A stretch of DNA of 22,284 nt from CAZWKX01 sp964633975 (GTDB lineage Bacteria; Actinomycetota; Acidimicrobiia; Spongiisociales; UBA11373): NCBI GenBank assembly GCA_964633975.1, contig CAZWKX010000033.1:1-22284 (forward strand). Reading direction: 5' to 3'. Every line of letters begins with the position of its first letter. Within the stretch, counting starts at the first letter, position 1. The position numbers and the translations under genes were made by a program. This document shows positions 1 to 7,021 of this stretch, piece after piece. The notes under the pieces were generated by a model. That model worked only from the letters and a program-made list of their open reading frames with translations. It made no database searches and was not told the DNA's origin.

Positions 1-4
1 AGCC

Positions 5-77
5 GCCCCCATCGTCCAGCGGTCCAGGACGCCGGCCTTTCAAGCCGGTAACACGGGTTCGAATCCCGTTGGGGGCA
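5..77 (+). tRNA. tRNA-Glu (anticodon TTC)
   Basis: This 73-nt cloverleaf has a 7-bp acceptor stem (GCCCCCA pairing with TGGGGGC), a TTCGAAT T-loop and an anticodon stem CCGGC/GCCGG. The stem encloses loop CTTTCAA, giving anticodon TTC for Glu. The discriminator is A77 and no CCA is encoded. It is the first of three clustered tRNAs (Glu-Asp-Phe), an order familiar from actinobacteria. The promoter would lie left of the window. Confidence 0.96.
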
Positions 78-80
78 CAC

Positions 81-158
81 GGGGACGTGGTGAAGCCTGG
101 AGTTCACGCCGGCCTGTCAAGCCGGAGATCGCGGGTTCAAATCCCGTCGTCCCCGCCA
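81..158 (+). tRNA. tRNA-Asp (anticodon GTC)
   Basis: The acceptor stem GGGGACG pairs with CGTCCCC (148-154). The anticodon stem CCGGC/GCCGG encloses loop CTGTCAA, giving anticodon GTC for Asp, and the T-arm GCGGG/CCCGT is intact. Discriminator G155 is followed by an encoded CCA (156-158), which its two neighbours lack. It starts 3 nt after tRNA-Glu, so the two are almost certainly processed from one transcript. Confidence 0.95.
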
Positions 159-178
159 GAGTGTCCACCAGGGCGCCT

Positions 179-251
179 GGTCAGGTAGCTCAGTTGGAAG
201 AGCGCAGGTCTGAAAAACCTGAGGCCGGCGGTTCAATCCCGCCCCTGACCA
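179..251 (+). tRNA. tRNA-Phe (anticodon GAA)
   Basis: The acceptor stem GGTCAGG pairs with CCTGACC (244-250). The D-arm TAGCTCAGTTGGAAGAGC is canonical. The anticodon stem CAGGT/ACCTG encloses loop CTGAAAA, giving anticodon GAA for Phe. The discriminator is A251 and no CCA is encoded. It is the last tRNA of the cluster and lies 20 nt after tRNA-Asp. Confidence 0.96.
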
Positions 252-257
252 CTACGA

Positions 258-280
258 AACCCCCCGATCCTCAAGGGGTT
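258..280 (+). terminator. possible tRNA-operon terminator hairpin
   Basis: AACCCC (258-263) and GGGGTT (275-280) form a 6-bp stem with an 11-nt loop, starting 6 nt after tRNA-Phe. No U-run follows, so this is only a candidate. It could also work with the adjacent inverted repeat at 283-345, which separates the tRNAs from the convergent gene at 345-701. Confidence 0.35.
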
Positions 281-282
281 CC

Positions 283-345
283 GGAATCCAGAATTCAGTT
301 TTCAGAGGCGGCATAACGCGATCTGGATTCTGGACTCTGAATTCT
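283..345. repeat. heptad inverted repeat, copy 1
   Basis: The left arm reads as heptamers GGAATCC, AGAATTC, AGTTTTC (283-303). The right arm (323-345) is the same unit in reverse orientation: CT, then GGATTCT, GGACTCT, GAATTCT. The consensus unit is AGAATYC, and about 17-19 nt separate the arms. It lies between tRNA-Phe and the 3' end of the minus-strand gene at 345-701. Matching copies occur at 5942-5987 and 19650-19717. It may act as a bidirectional terminator or be a short non-autonomous repetitive element; function is not shown. Confidence 0.7.
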
Positions 346-701
346 CATGTTTCTGCCAGGCCGAGTTCCTTCTCCGACTCGACCACGTCGGCCCCCCAAT
401 CGAAACCGCAGTCTTTGCAGAAGTACTCGCGGCGAAGCTGCGAATACCGCCTGTGCGTGAACAGGCGCCACACCAAGTAGGCGGGAGCGGCGAAGAGATA
501 AAAGACGATGTAGATGACCCCCATGCTGAACATGAGCCCCGACGCGATCAGGGTGTCCCAGCGGAACCCGTAGAACCGCCTTACGTATTTCCCCGTGTCG
601 GGATCGACCCAGCCCCACATCTCGACGATCACGCTGTCTCCACCACACGCGGGACATCGACTGTCGGCCATAGCCCTCTCCATCGCGGCCGCTCCAGGCA
701 T
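345..701 (-). CDS. small zinc-ribbon membrane protein
   Basis: This protein of up to 118 residues has an N-terminal Cys pair (C16-P-A-C19-G) and a C-terminal pair (C95-K-D-C98-G-F). Together they could form one split zinc ribbon. Between them lie two closely spaced hydrophobic stretches (about 50-80), predicting a membrane hairpin that leaves both Cys pairs on the same face. The start is uncertain. ATG at 671 gives MADSRCPACG and has a GGAGAGGG purine tract immediately upstream; ATG at 701 has GGAG about 10 nt upstream. The family is not recognised and no function is assigned. Its transcript converges on the tRNA cluster. Confidence 0.6.
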   Translation of the reverse strand: MPGAAAMERAMADSRCPACGGDSVIVEMWGWVDPDTGKYVRRFYGFRWDTLIASGLMFSMGVIYIVFYLFAAPAYLVWRLFTHRRYSQLRREYFCKDCGFDWGADVVESEKELGLAET

Positions 702-754
702 GCTATCTGCTCTCCGCCGTGCGGTCGCCCTTGCCGGATGCGTCCCGTCCCGCC

Positions 755-760
755 TACCCT
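755..760 (+). promoter_or_regulatory. -10 box of a leaderless-type promoter
   Basis: TACCCT lies 6 nt before ATG 767, which places the expected transcription start at or next to the A of the start codon. A TTGCCG at 731-736 sits 18 nt upstream and could serve as -35. No Shine-Dalgarno sequence is seen. Confidence 0.5.
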
Positions 761-766
761 CGCGAG

Positions 767-967
767 ATGAAGAACCGGAAGCTGCTGGGCATCGTCATCG
801 GGCTGATCGGCGTTGCCGTAATCGTTGTTGCTTTTCTCGCCGACTACATAGGACTCAGCAGTGGGTCCTCAGCCAACTCGTTCGGCCAGCGGCAGATGCT
901 GCTCGCCGGCTTCGGCGGGCTCATGGTGATTGCGGGAGCCATCGTCGCCTTCTTTCGCCGACCCTGA
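767..967 (+). CDS. small two-helix membrane protein
   Basis: This 66-residue protein starts MKNRKLLGIV. It has a first hydrophobic helix at about residues 5-23, a short polar loop (GLSSGSSANSFGQRQ), a second Gly/Ala-rich helix at about 45-61, and a basic end (FFRRP). The ATG at 767 is preferred over upstream ATG 719 for two reasons. It follows a TAnnnT box at leaderless spacing, and the 16 residues added by the longer form are polar and look non-coding. The family is not recognised. It is likely an integral inner-membrane protein of unknown role. Confidence 0.55.
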   Translation: MKNRKLLGIVIGLIGVAVIVVAFLADYIGLSSGSSANSFGQRQMLLAGFGGLMVIAGAIVAFFRRP

Positions 968-979
968 GCCGCCCTCTGC

Positions 980-1747
980 TCAGTTGAGGTACGCGAGCGA
1001 CTGCGCGTGTGCCCATCGCGAGATGACCTCGGCGTAATGCTCTCCGGCTCGCTCCAGATCCCCCTTCTCGAGGGCATCCAGGCTTGCACTCACCTCAGCA
1101 GCCGACTCGTCCAGCGCCAGCTCGACATCGTCGAAGAGCGAGACGACGTCCCCGTAGTCGAGCTCGACAACTGCGTCGTTCGGGAACGGCTCCATCCAGC
1201 GGCGTAGGTCAGCCACCTGATCGACGATCACGTCATCGAACCCGGCAGCCTCAAGAACCCGAACCGCTCTATCCAAACGAGCCATCGCCTTCACGCGGCG
1301 CGTCTGGTACTTGACGAAAAGGCCTTGCTCCCCCTCGGCTACCACTCTCTCCGAGCCGTCGAAGGCGGCAAACCACCGAAGCGGGACACAGAACGGCGAC
1401 GTGAGGATGTGGGATCGAGCCTCGGGTATGCGGGATTGCATGCGCTCCAACTCTTTGGCGGCGCGGGATGCAATCGCCTCCGGCACCAGAACCTGGGCGA
1501 CCGGTCCGTCGTATGCGTTGCGGAAGGCCAACAGGCCCTCGAGCATGCGCAACCTGGGATAGCGGGGGCACACGTAGGGCGAGCCTTCGAAATCGATGAC
1601 GAAGGCGTCATCACGCGCCGATTCATGCCAGACGCCGTAGACACCCCGGGTCAGCACACGAGGCTGCGAAGGCGCCGCCTGGTGCTCCCGGTATCCCTCA
1701 ACGGCGTCGCGAGGTACATACACACGGAGATAGGCGGACCGGGACAC
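980..1747 (-). CDS. uncharacterised soluble protein, 255 aa
   Basis: The protein opens MSRSAYLRVYVPRDAVEG and shows no signal peptide or membrane segment. The body is mixed alpha/beta in composition, with a motif-like SPYVCPRYPRLRMLEGLLAF region near residues 56-75. The C-terminal third is acidic and helical (about 195-245), with DVVSLFDDVELALDES followed by heptad-like Ala/Leu/Glu spacing that may form a coiled coil. The GTG start at 1747 follows TACCAT by 8 nt, another leaderless-type arrangement. It is divergent from the branched-chain amino acid dehydrogenase, with about 100 bp between them, so shared regulation is possible. I do not recognise the family with certainty. High coding quality over 255 codons supports a real gene. 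Confidence 0.7.
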   Translation of the reverse strand: MSRSAYLRVYVPRDAVEGYREHQAAPSQPRVLTRGVYGVWHESARDDAFVIDFEGSPYVCPRYPRLRMLEGLLAFRNAYDGPVAQVLVPEAIASRAAKELERMQSRIPEARSHILTSPFCVPLRWFAAFDGSERVVAEGEQGLFVKYQTRRVKAMARLDRAVRVLEAAGFDDVIVDQVADLRRWMEPFPNDAVVELDYGDVVSLFDDVELALDESAAEVSASLDALEKGDLERAGEHYAEVISRWAHAQSLAYLN

Positions 1748-1755
1748 AAGCGGGA

Positions 1756-1761
1756 ATGGTA
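1756..1761 (-). promoter_or_regulatory. -10 box, leaderless-type promoter for 980-1747
   Basis: On the minus strand TACCAT is followed by 8 nt and then the GTG start at 1747. No convincing -35 or Shine-Dalgarno sequence is visible, which fits a leaderless mRNA. Confidence 0.4.
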
Positions 1762-1848
1762 CCCACGACGCGGTCTCTTGCTCCCAGGTGCGCTGGATCT
1801 GGGCTTTGGTAGTGTGCAGACAGGATCCCTTCGAAGGGAGCAGAGCCG

Positions 1849-2931
1849 TTGGGGGTGTTCGATGCCATCGGTGACCGTGGCCACGAAGAGGTGATCTTTG
1901 GGCATGATGCGGTCTCCGGCCTCAGGACGGTAATCGCCATCCATTCGACGGCCCTAGGTCCCGCCCTCGGCGGGACCCGTTTCCATCCCTTTGCCTCGGA
2001 GCAGGAGGCGCTCGCCGACGCGCTGTGTCTCTCCGAAGCGATGACCTACAAGGCCGCCGTGGCCGGACTCGACCTCGGAGGGGGTAAGGCAGTCATCATC
2101 GGCGATCCCCTCAAGGACAAGACGGAGCGCCTGTGGCGCGCCTACGGCCGCGTCGTCGATTCGCTGCACGGCCGCTTCATCGCCGCCGCCGACGTCGGCA
2201 GCGACGACATCGACATGGAGATCGTCAAACGCGAGACGCGCTGGGTCGTGGGAACACGCGTCCGCGAAGGCGGCGCCGGCGACCCGTCACCTGCCACCGC
2301 GCGCGGTCTCATTGGTGCCCTGCGAGCCGTCTCCCGCTTCCTCTGGGACACCGAGGAGCTCGCCGGCCGCAGGGTCGCGGTGATGGGCGTGGGCAAGGTG
2401 GGCGGCGACTTCGTGCGGCGCCTCACCGAGGCCGACGTCTCCTGTGTCGTTGCCGACACCTACCCTCCCGCCATCGAGCGCATCACCGCCCAATTCGACG
2501 TAGAAGTCGTGGATCCCGAAAGCATCTACGAGGTCTCCTGCGACGTCTTCTCACCGTGCTCGCTGGGCGGCGCCCTCAACAAGGAGACCATTCCGCGACT
2601 CAAGTGCAGCGCAGTCGTCGGCGCCGCCAACAACCAGCTCGCCACCGGCAAGGACGCCTCCCTGCTCGAAGAGCTGGGGATCCTCTACGCTCCCGACTTC
2701 GTCGTGAACGGGGGAGGACTCATCAACGTGGCCGAGGAGATCCACGGATTCGAGGAGGCGCGGGCCGGGGCGCACATCGACAAGGTCTACGACAACACGC
2801 GGCGGGTTCTCGAAACCGCCGCCGAGAAGAAGATCTCACCACACGCCGCCGCCCGCGAGATCGCCGAAGAGCGAATCCGCGGCGTCGGCAGTCTCCGTCT
2901 CTGGAGGCGCAGCGGAGATGACCGAAACTAA
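1849..2931 (+). CDS. Leu/Val/Phe dehydrogenase (Glu/Leu/Phe/Val dehydrogenase family)
   Basis: This enzyme catalyses NAD-dependent oxidative deamination of a branched-chain or aromatic amino acid to its 2-oxoacid and ammonia. The N-terminal domain carries LGPALGGTRF (37-45) and MTYKAAVAGLDLGGGKAVI (65-83). Lysines fall at positions 68 and 80, matching the substrate-binding and catalytic lysines of characterised leucine dehydrogenases. A Rossmann domain follows with VMGVGKVGGDFV near 175-190. At 360 residues it has the family's usual length. A TTG start at 1849 has AGGGAG 8 nt upstream; GTG 1855 is the alternative. It overlaps the downstream fused E1 gene by 14 nt. The context indicates a catabolic role with branched-chain substrates; Leu versus Val preference cannot be read from sequence. 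Confidence 0.92.
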   Translation: MGVFDAIGDRGHEEVIFGHDAVSGLRTVIAIHSTALGPALGGTRFHPFASEQEALADALCLSEAMTYKAAVAGLDLGGGKAVIIGDPLKDKTERLWRAYGRVVDSLHGRFIAAADVGSDDIDMEIVKRETRWVVGTRVREGGAGDPSPATARGLIGALRAVSRFLWDTEELAGRRVAVMGVGKVGGDFVRRLTEADVSCVVADTYPPAIERITAQFDVEVVDPESIYEVSCDVFSPCSLGGALNKETIPRLKCSAVVGAANNQLATGKDASLLEELGILYAPDFVVNGGGLINVAEEIHGFEEARAGAHIDKVYDNTRRVLETAAEKKISPHAAAREIAEERIRGVGSLRLWRRSGDDRN

Positions 2932-5032
2932 CCTGCGGCCGTCCCCCGGCGGCGATCCCGCTCGGATCACGGCAGACGTCTCGCGGAAAGGAGGGGGAGA
3001 GTTGGCCATCGGCATCGATCCCACAGCGGATCATCTCGGGCTCGGGCTCAGCGACGAGACAATCCTCGAGATGTACCGCTTAATGGTCCTGGCCCGACAC
3101 CTCGACGACCGCATGTGGGTCCTCAACCGGCAGGGCCGGGCCCCGTTTGTCGTCTCCTCCGCAGGGCACGAGGGCGCCCAAGTGGGCGCAGCCCTCGCCT
3201 TCGATCCGGCCGTCGACTGGCTGCTCCCCTACTACCGCGACGTCGGTTTTATGCTCGCCATCGGTATGACCCCAGAGGAGATCCTGCTGGGCGTCTTCTC
3301 CAAGGCGACCGATCCGTCGAGCGGCGGCCGCCAGATGCCCAACCACTGGTCGCATCGCCCTCTCAACGTCTTCAGCCACTCCTCGGTCATCGCCACCCAA
3401 TTCCCCCATGCCGTGGGCATCGCCGCCGAACTCCAGCGCACCGGCCACGATGCGGCCGTCTTCGTCTCCAGCGGCGAGGGCGCAACCTCCATGGGCGATT
3501 TCCATGAGGCGCTCAACTTCGCCGCGCTGCATCATCTGCCCGTCGTCTTCTTCATCGAGAACAATCAATACGCCATCTCGGTGCCTGAGCTGGACGAGGT
3601 CGCAGGTGACCTCGCCGAGCGAGCCCACTCATACGGCATGCACGGTCTGTCCGTCGACGGAAACGACGTGATCGAGGTGTACGCAGCCACTCGCCACGCG
3701 GCGGAGCGGGCCAGGGACGGCTCGGGGCCCACACTCATCGAGGCCCGAACCTACCGCTACTACGCACACACCTCCGATGACGACGACCGCCTCTACCGCT
3801 CCACGGAGGAGGTGGAGATGTGGCGTCGCTACGACCCCATCGCCATCCTCAGGCAGTATCTGATCGAAAGCCGTCTGCTCCCCGAGGATCTGGAAGCCGA
3901 CATCGACCAGGCCGCCACGGATGCCGTCGCCGCCGCCATGACGAGGGCCGAAGCGGCTCCCGACCCCGTCGACCCCCACACCTTCGTCTACGCCAAGCCC
4001 ATCGAGAACACGGTTCCCGCCAAGTTCGTGGAGTCGCCGCCGGACGGAGAGGAGGTCAATCTCATCACGTCCATCAACAGGACCCTCCATGAGCTCATGG
4101 CCGAATACCCGGACACCGTTGTTATGGGCGAGGACGTCGCCGATCCCAAAGGCGGCGTCTTCAAAGCCACCGTGGGCCTCACCGACACGTTTGGGAAGGA
4201 GCGGGCCTTCAACACGCCCATCGCCGAATCATCCATCGTGGGCACGGCCATCGGCATGGCCGCCGCTGGAGCGCGTCCCATCCCCGAGATCCAGTTCGCC
4301 GACTTTATCCATCCGGCTTTCAACCAGATCATCTCGGAGGCCGCCCGCCTCCACTATCGGTCGGCCGGGGCCTGGACCTGCCCCCTCGTGATTCGTACGC
4401 CGTACGGCGGCGGTATCCACGGCGCCCTGTACCACAGCCAGTCGATCGAGGCCTTCTACGCCCACGTCCCCGGACTCAAGGTGGTCGTTCCCTCGACGCC
4501 GGCCGACGCCAAAGGGCTACTGCGCAGCGCCGTCGAGGATCCCGACCCCGTGCTCTTCCTGGAGCCCAAAAAGCTATATCGGCTGGCCACAGGGCCCTAT
4601 CCCGCAGGACCTCACCGTGTCGCCATCGGCACCGCGGCCCTGCGCCGCCGTGGGAGCGACCTCACCATCGTTGCCTACGGCACCATGGCCCACTTCGCCC
4701 TGGAGGCTGCAGCACTTCTCGCCGCGCAAGGCACGGAAGCCGAAGTGCTGGATCTCCGCACCATCCGTCCCCTGGACTGGGCCTCCCTCGAGGCGGCGGT
4801 GCAGCGGACCGGCAAGGTGCTCGTCGTGCACGAGGACAACGGCTTTGCCGGTTTTGGAGCTGAGATCGTCGCCCAGATCACCGAGCGGGCCTTCGAGTGG
4901 CTCGATGCTCCGGTACGGCGCTATGCCGGCCCGGAGATACCCGCCTTCCCGTTCTCTGCGGTGCTCGAGGATCAGGTGATGCCCAGCGTGGCCGGAATAA
5001 TGGAACGGGCCCTCGACCTCGCCGCGTTCTGA
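2918..5032 (+). CDS. fused alpha-beta E1 of branched-chain 2-oxoacid dehydrogenase
   Basis: This thiamine-diphosphate enzyme decarboxylates 2-oxoacids from Leu/Val/Ile and passes the acyl group to the lipoyl E2. Residues about 45-370 are the alpha subunit, with FSKATDPSSGGRQMPNHW, the TPP motif GEGATSMGDFHEALN ending in ENNQYAIS (about 186-218), and YYAHTSDDDDRLYRS. Residues about 375-704 are the beta subunit, with VVMGEDVADPKGG, FNTPIAESSIVG and HSQSIEAFYAHVPGLKVV. Both subunits, normally two genes of about 330-400 codons each, lie in one 704-codon frame. About 44 residues at the N-terminus are less conserved. A GGAGG at 2903-2907 inside the previous gene supports ATG 2918. Neither E2 nor E3 is present nearby. 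A pyruvate-type E1 is less likely given the neighbouring amino acid dehydrogenase. Confidence 0.92.
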   Translation: MTETNLRPSPGGDPARITADVSRKGGGELAIGIDPTADHLGLGLSDETILEMYRLMVLARHLDDRMWVLNRQGRAPFVVSSAGHEGAQVGAALAFDPAVDWLLPYYRDVGFMLAIGMTPEEILLGVFSKATDPSSGGRQMPNHWSHRPLNVFSHSSVIATQFPHAVGIAAELQRTGHDAAVFVSSGEGATSMGDFHEALNFAALHHLPVVFFIENNQYAISVPELDEVAGDLAERAHSYGMHGLSVDGNDVIEVYAATRHAAERARDGSGPTLIEARTYRYYAHTSDDDDRLYRSTEEVEMWRRYDPIAILRQYLIESRLLPEDLEADIDQAATDAVAAAMTRAEAAPDPVDPHTFVYAKPIENTVPAKFVESPPDGEEVNLITSINRTLHELMAEYPDTVVMGEDVADPKGGVFKATVGLTDTFGKERAFNTPIAESSIVGTAIGMAAAGARPIPEIQFADFIHPAFNQIISEAARLHYRSAGAWTCPLVIRTPYGGGIHGALYHSQSIEAFYAHVPGLKVVVPSTPADAKGLLRSAVEDPDPVLFLEPKKLYRLATGPYPAGPHRVAIGTAALRRRGSDLTIVAYGTMAHFALEAAALLAAQGTEAEVLDLRTIRPLDWASLEAAVQRTGKVLVVHEDNGFAGFGAEIVAQITERAFEWLDAPVRRYAGPEIPAFPFSAVLEDQVMPSVAGIMERALDLAAF

Positions 5033-5048
5033 CGCGACACCAGTCTCC

Positions 5049-5054
5049 TATCCT
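5049..5054 (+). promoter_or_regulatory. -10 box, leaderless-type promoter for GNAT gene
   Basis: TATCCT ends 8 nt before GTG 5063. It sits in the 30-nt gap after the E1 stop codon. It may give the GNAT gene its own promoter in addition to readthrough from the E1 operon. Confidence 0.4.
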
Positions 5055-5062
5055 GCCGCGCC

Positions 5063-5929
5063 GTGAATCTCTCCATCCGCCCAGGGCGGCCCGACGACCA
5101 GGTGGCCATCGAAGCCTTCACTCGTGGCACCTTCGAGTGGGGCGACTACGTGGCCCACGTATACGAGGAGTGGCTCGCCGACACCACCGGCCGAACCTTC
5201 ATCGCCGAAGTGAACGGCAGTCCCGTCGGGTTGGCCCGAGTCGCCTCGCTCTCGGACCAAGAAGTCTGGTTCCAGGGAGTGCGAGTCCACCCCGAACACC
5301 GTCGTCAAGGTGTCGGCACGGCTCTTGCCGCCCAAGCCTGCGAGTGGGCCCAGAGCAACGGAGCACGGGTCATCCGCCTCGCCGTGGAAAGCTGGAACCG
5401 CCCGGCGCGCACCCAATTCGAGAGATCGGGGTTCCGTCCGGTCAACCGCTGGGTCGCCGCAGAGCGGGCTGTGGGCGAAGGTTCCCCGGTTCCGGAAGGC
5501 AACGGCGGAAAGCGGGTGCCCACAGCCGAAAGGCTACGCCCGGCGCCCGCGGCAGAAGCTTCGGCAGCCATGATGTCGTGGGTCTCCGGACCGCTCAGCC
5601 GAGCCGCCCGCAACATGTTCGCCACCAACTGGACGTGGCGCCGGCTCACCCCCGACGATCTCACCGACGCAGCCCGACGCAGGGTCCTGTGGGAGGGCCG
5701 CCCAGGATGGGCCATGGCCCGGGTGAACGACGATACGTTCGACGTCTCCTGGCTGGAGACCGCGCCGGACGATGCTGCGGCCATGGCTCACGCCCTCATC
5801 GACTGCGCCGCCGATACCGGAGTGGAACGCCTGCTCGCCGTCGTCCCCAGCATCACCTGGCTACGCCAAGCGTTTCAGCGGCTCGGGTGCCGCATCCACC
5901 CGATGTGGGTGTATGCACGAGCGGTGTGA
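5063..5929 (+). CDS. tandem GNAT-fold N-acetyltransferase
   Basis: The protein has 288 residues. The first GNAT domain (about 1-140) contains the acetyl-CoA-binding motif A, VHPEHRRQGVGTALAAQA (about 75-92), then the motif B-like AVESWNRPARTQFERSGFRPV. The second half (about 165-288) resembles a second GNAT-like domain that has lost the Q/RxxGxG/A loop, with LLAVVPSITWLRQAFQRLGC at the place of motif B. It is therefore probably a two-domain protein with one active site. The substrate cannot be inferred. The start codon is GTG 5063, with no Shine-Dalgarno sequence but a TAnnnT box upstream. It follows the E1 gene by 30 nt on the same strand, so co-transcription is possible. Confidence 0.85.
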   Translation: MNLSIRPGRPDDQVAIEAFTRGTFEWGDYVAHVYEEWLADTTGRTFIAEVNGSPVGLARVASLSDQEVWFQGVRVHPEHRRQGVGTALAAQACEWAQSNGARVIRLAVESWNRPARTQFERSGFRPVNRWVAAERAVGEGSPVPEGNGGKRVPTAERLRPAPAAEASAAMMSWVSGPLSRAARNMFATNWTWRRLTPDDLTDAARRRVLWEGRPGWAMARVNDDTFDVSWLETAPDDAAAMAHALIDCAADTGVERLLAVVPSITWLRQAFQRLGCRIHPMWVYARAV

Positions 5930-5941
5930 CACTGCTCGTGC

Positions 5942-5987
5942 AAAGTTCAGAACTCAGAGCCGCGCAGTATTCTGAATTCTGAGCTCT
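5942..5987. repeat. heptad inverted repeat, copy 2
   Basis: The left arm is AAAGTTC, AGAACTC, AGAG (5942-5959). The right arm is GTATTCT, GAATTCT, GAGCTCT (5967-5987), the same AGAATYC-type heptamer in reverse orientation. Only about 7 nt separate the arms, and a further related CTTCTGAG follows at 5993-6000. It occupies the gap between two convergent gene ends (GNAT at 5929, DHOD-like at 6008), as expected for a shared terminator. Confidence 0.65.
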
Positions 5988-6007
5988 CCTAGCTTCTGAG
6001 CCCAGGG

Positions 6008-7021
6008 TCAGAAGGCAGGAGACGCGTACGTCATCAGCGTCTCCATGTAGTTCGACCGCTCGAACGCGGAAGGATCGGGCACGGCCTTCTGGCTCAGTGA
6101 GCCTTTGGCCTGCTCGACCGACTCGTATTCGTGCTCGTCGAACCACCGAGTCACCCCCTGCCTCACCAGCGACAGATGCCCTGGGCCCTGCCGCAGCAGA
6201 GCCGAGGCCATCATCGTGGCGTCGGCGCCGGCCAGAATCAGTTTCACCACGTCCTCCGCGGTATGCACCCCGGTGGTGGCCGCCAGCGAGGCATCGATGC
6301 GGCCCCGGAGGATGGCGATCCAGCGCAGTGGCACCCGCAGCTCCGTTGAGGTACTGAGCTCCACCCTTGGAGCCACCTCGAGACGCTCTAGGTCGATGTC
6401 GGGCTGGTAGAAGCGGTTGAACAACACGAGGCCGTCGGCCCCGGCGTCGACCAGCCGCCTGGCCATGTTCGCCATCGACGAGAAGAAGGGGCCCACCTTC
6501 ACCGCCAGCGGTATCTCGACGGCCGAGCGCACCGCCTCGACCAGGTCCAGGTAGCGGCGCTCCACCTGCTCCCCCGTCTCCTCCACGTCGGCCGCAATGA
6601 AGTAGACGTTGAGCTCCAGAGCCGACGCTCCCGCCTCTTCGAGCCGTGCGGCATAGGCGGTCCACCCACCCCGCGTGACGCCGTTGAGGCTGGCGATCAC
6701 CGGCACCGACAGCTCGGCCCGGGCAGTTTTGATCAGATTGAGATAGGGGCCGGGACCGGTGTTGTAGCCCTCCGCCAGCTCGGGCAGGTAACCGCCCGGC
6801 GCCTCTGCGAACGACTCGGCGCCGTACTCGAGGGCTTCGTGGATCTGCAACTCCTCGTGCTCGATCTGTTCCTCGAACAGCGAAGGCAGCACAATCGCCG
6901 CCGCTCCCGCTTCCTCGAGCCGGAAGGCCATCTCGACGGTGCGGCTCAGCGGGGACGCCGAGGCCACCAGAGGACTGGCCAGCTTCAATCCGAGATACGT
7001 GGTCTCTAGGTTCACGCTCAT
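6008..7021 (-). CDS. dihydroorotate-dehydrogenase-like flavoprotein
   Basis: This 337-residue FMN-binding TIM-barrel protein is of the dihydroorotate dehydrogenase-like group. It begins MSVNLETTYLGLKLASPLV. Key segments are VIASLNGVTRGGW (about 117-129), ELNVYFIAADVE (about 145), LAVKVGPFF (about 182-190, with the flavin-site Lys), and the phosphate-binding end GVHTAEDVVKLILAGADATMMASALL. The ATG at 7021 overlaps the nifJ stop codon as ATGA, indicating translational coupling. This class is commonly found beside nifJ rather than in pyrimidine operons, so a redox role linked to pyruvate:ferredoxin oxidoreductase is more likely than pyrimidine synthesis; that is inference from context. The 3' end faces repeat copy 2. 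Confidence 0.87.
   Translation of the reverse strand: MSVNLETTYLGLKLASPLVASASPLSRTVEMAFRLEEAGAAAIVLPSLFEEQIEHEELQIHEALEYGAESFAEAPGGYLPELAEGYNTGPGPYLNLIKTARAELSVPVIASLNGVTRGGWTAYAARLEEAGASALELNVYFIAADVEETGEQVERRYLDLVEAVRSAVEIPLAVKVGPFFSSMANMARRLVDAGADGLVLFNRFYQPDIDLERLEVAPRVELSTSTELRVPLRWIAILRGRIDASLAATTGVHTAEDVVKLILAGADATMMASALLRQGPGHLSLVRQGVTRWFDEHEYESVEQAKGSLSQKAVPDPSAFERSNYMETLMTYASPAF

Noticed and set aside
283..345. Heptad repeats considered as a CRISPR array
   Set aside because: Units are 7 nt, degenerate and without spacers between them; arms are inverted, not direct repeats, and no cas genes are present.
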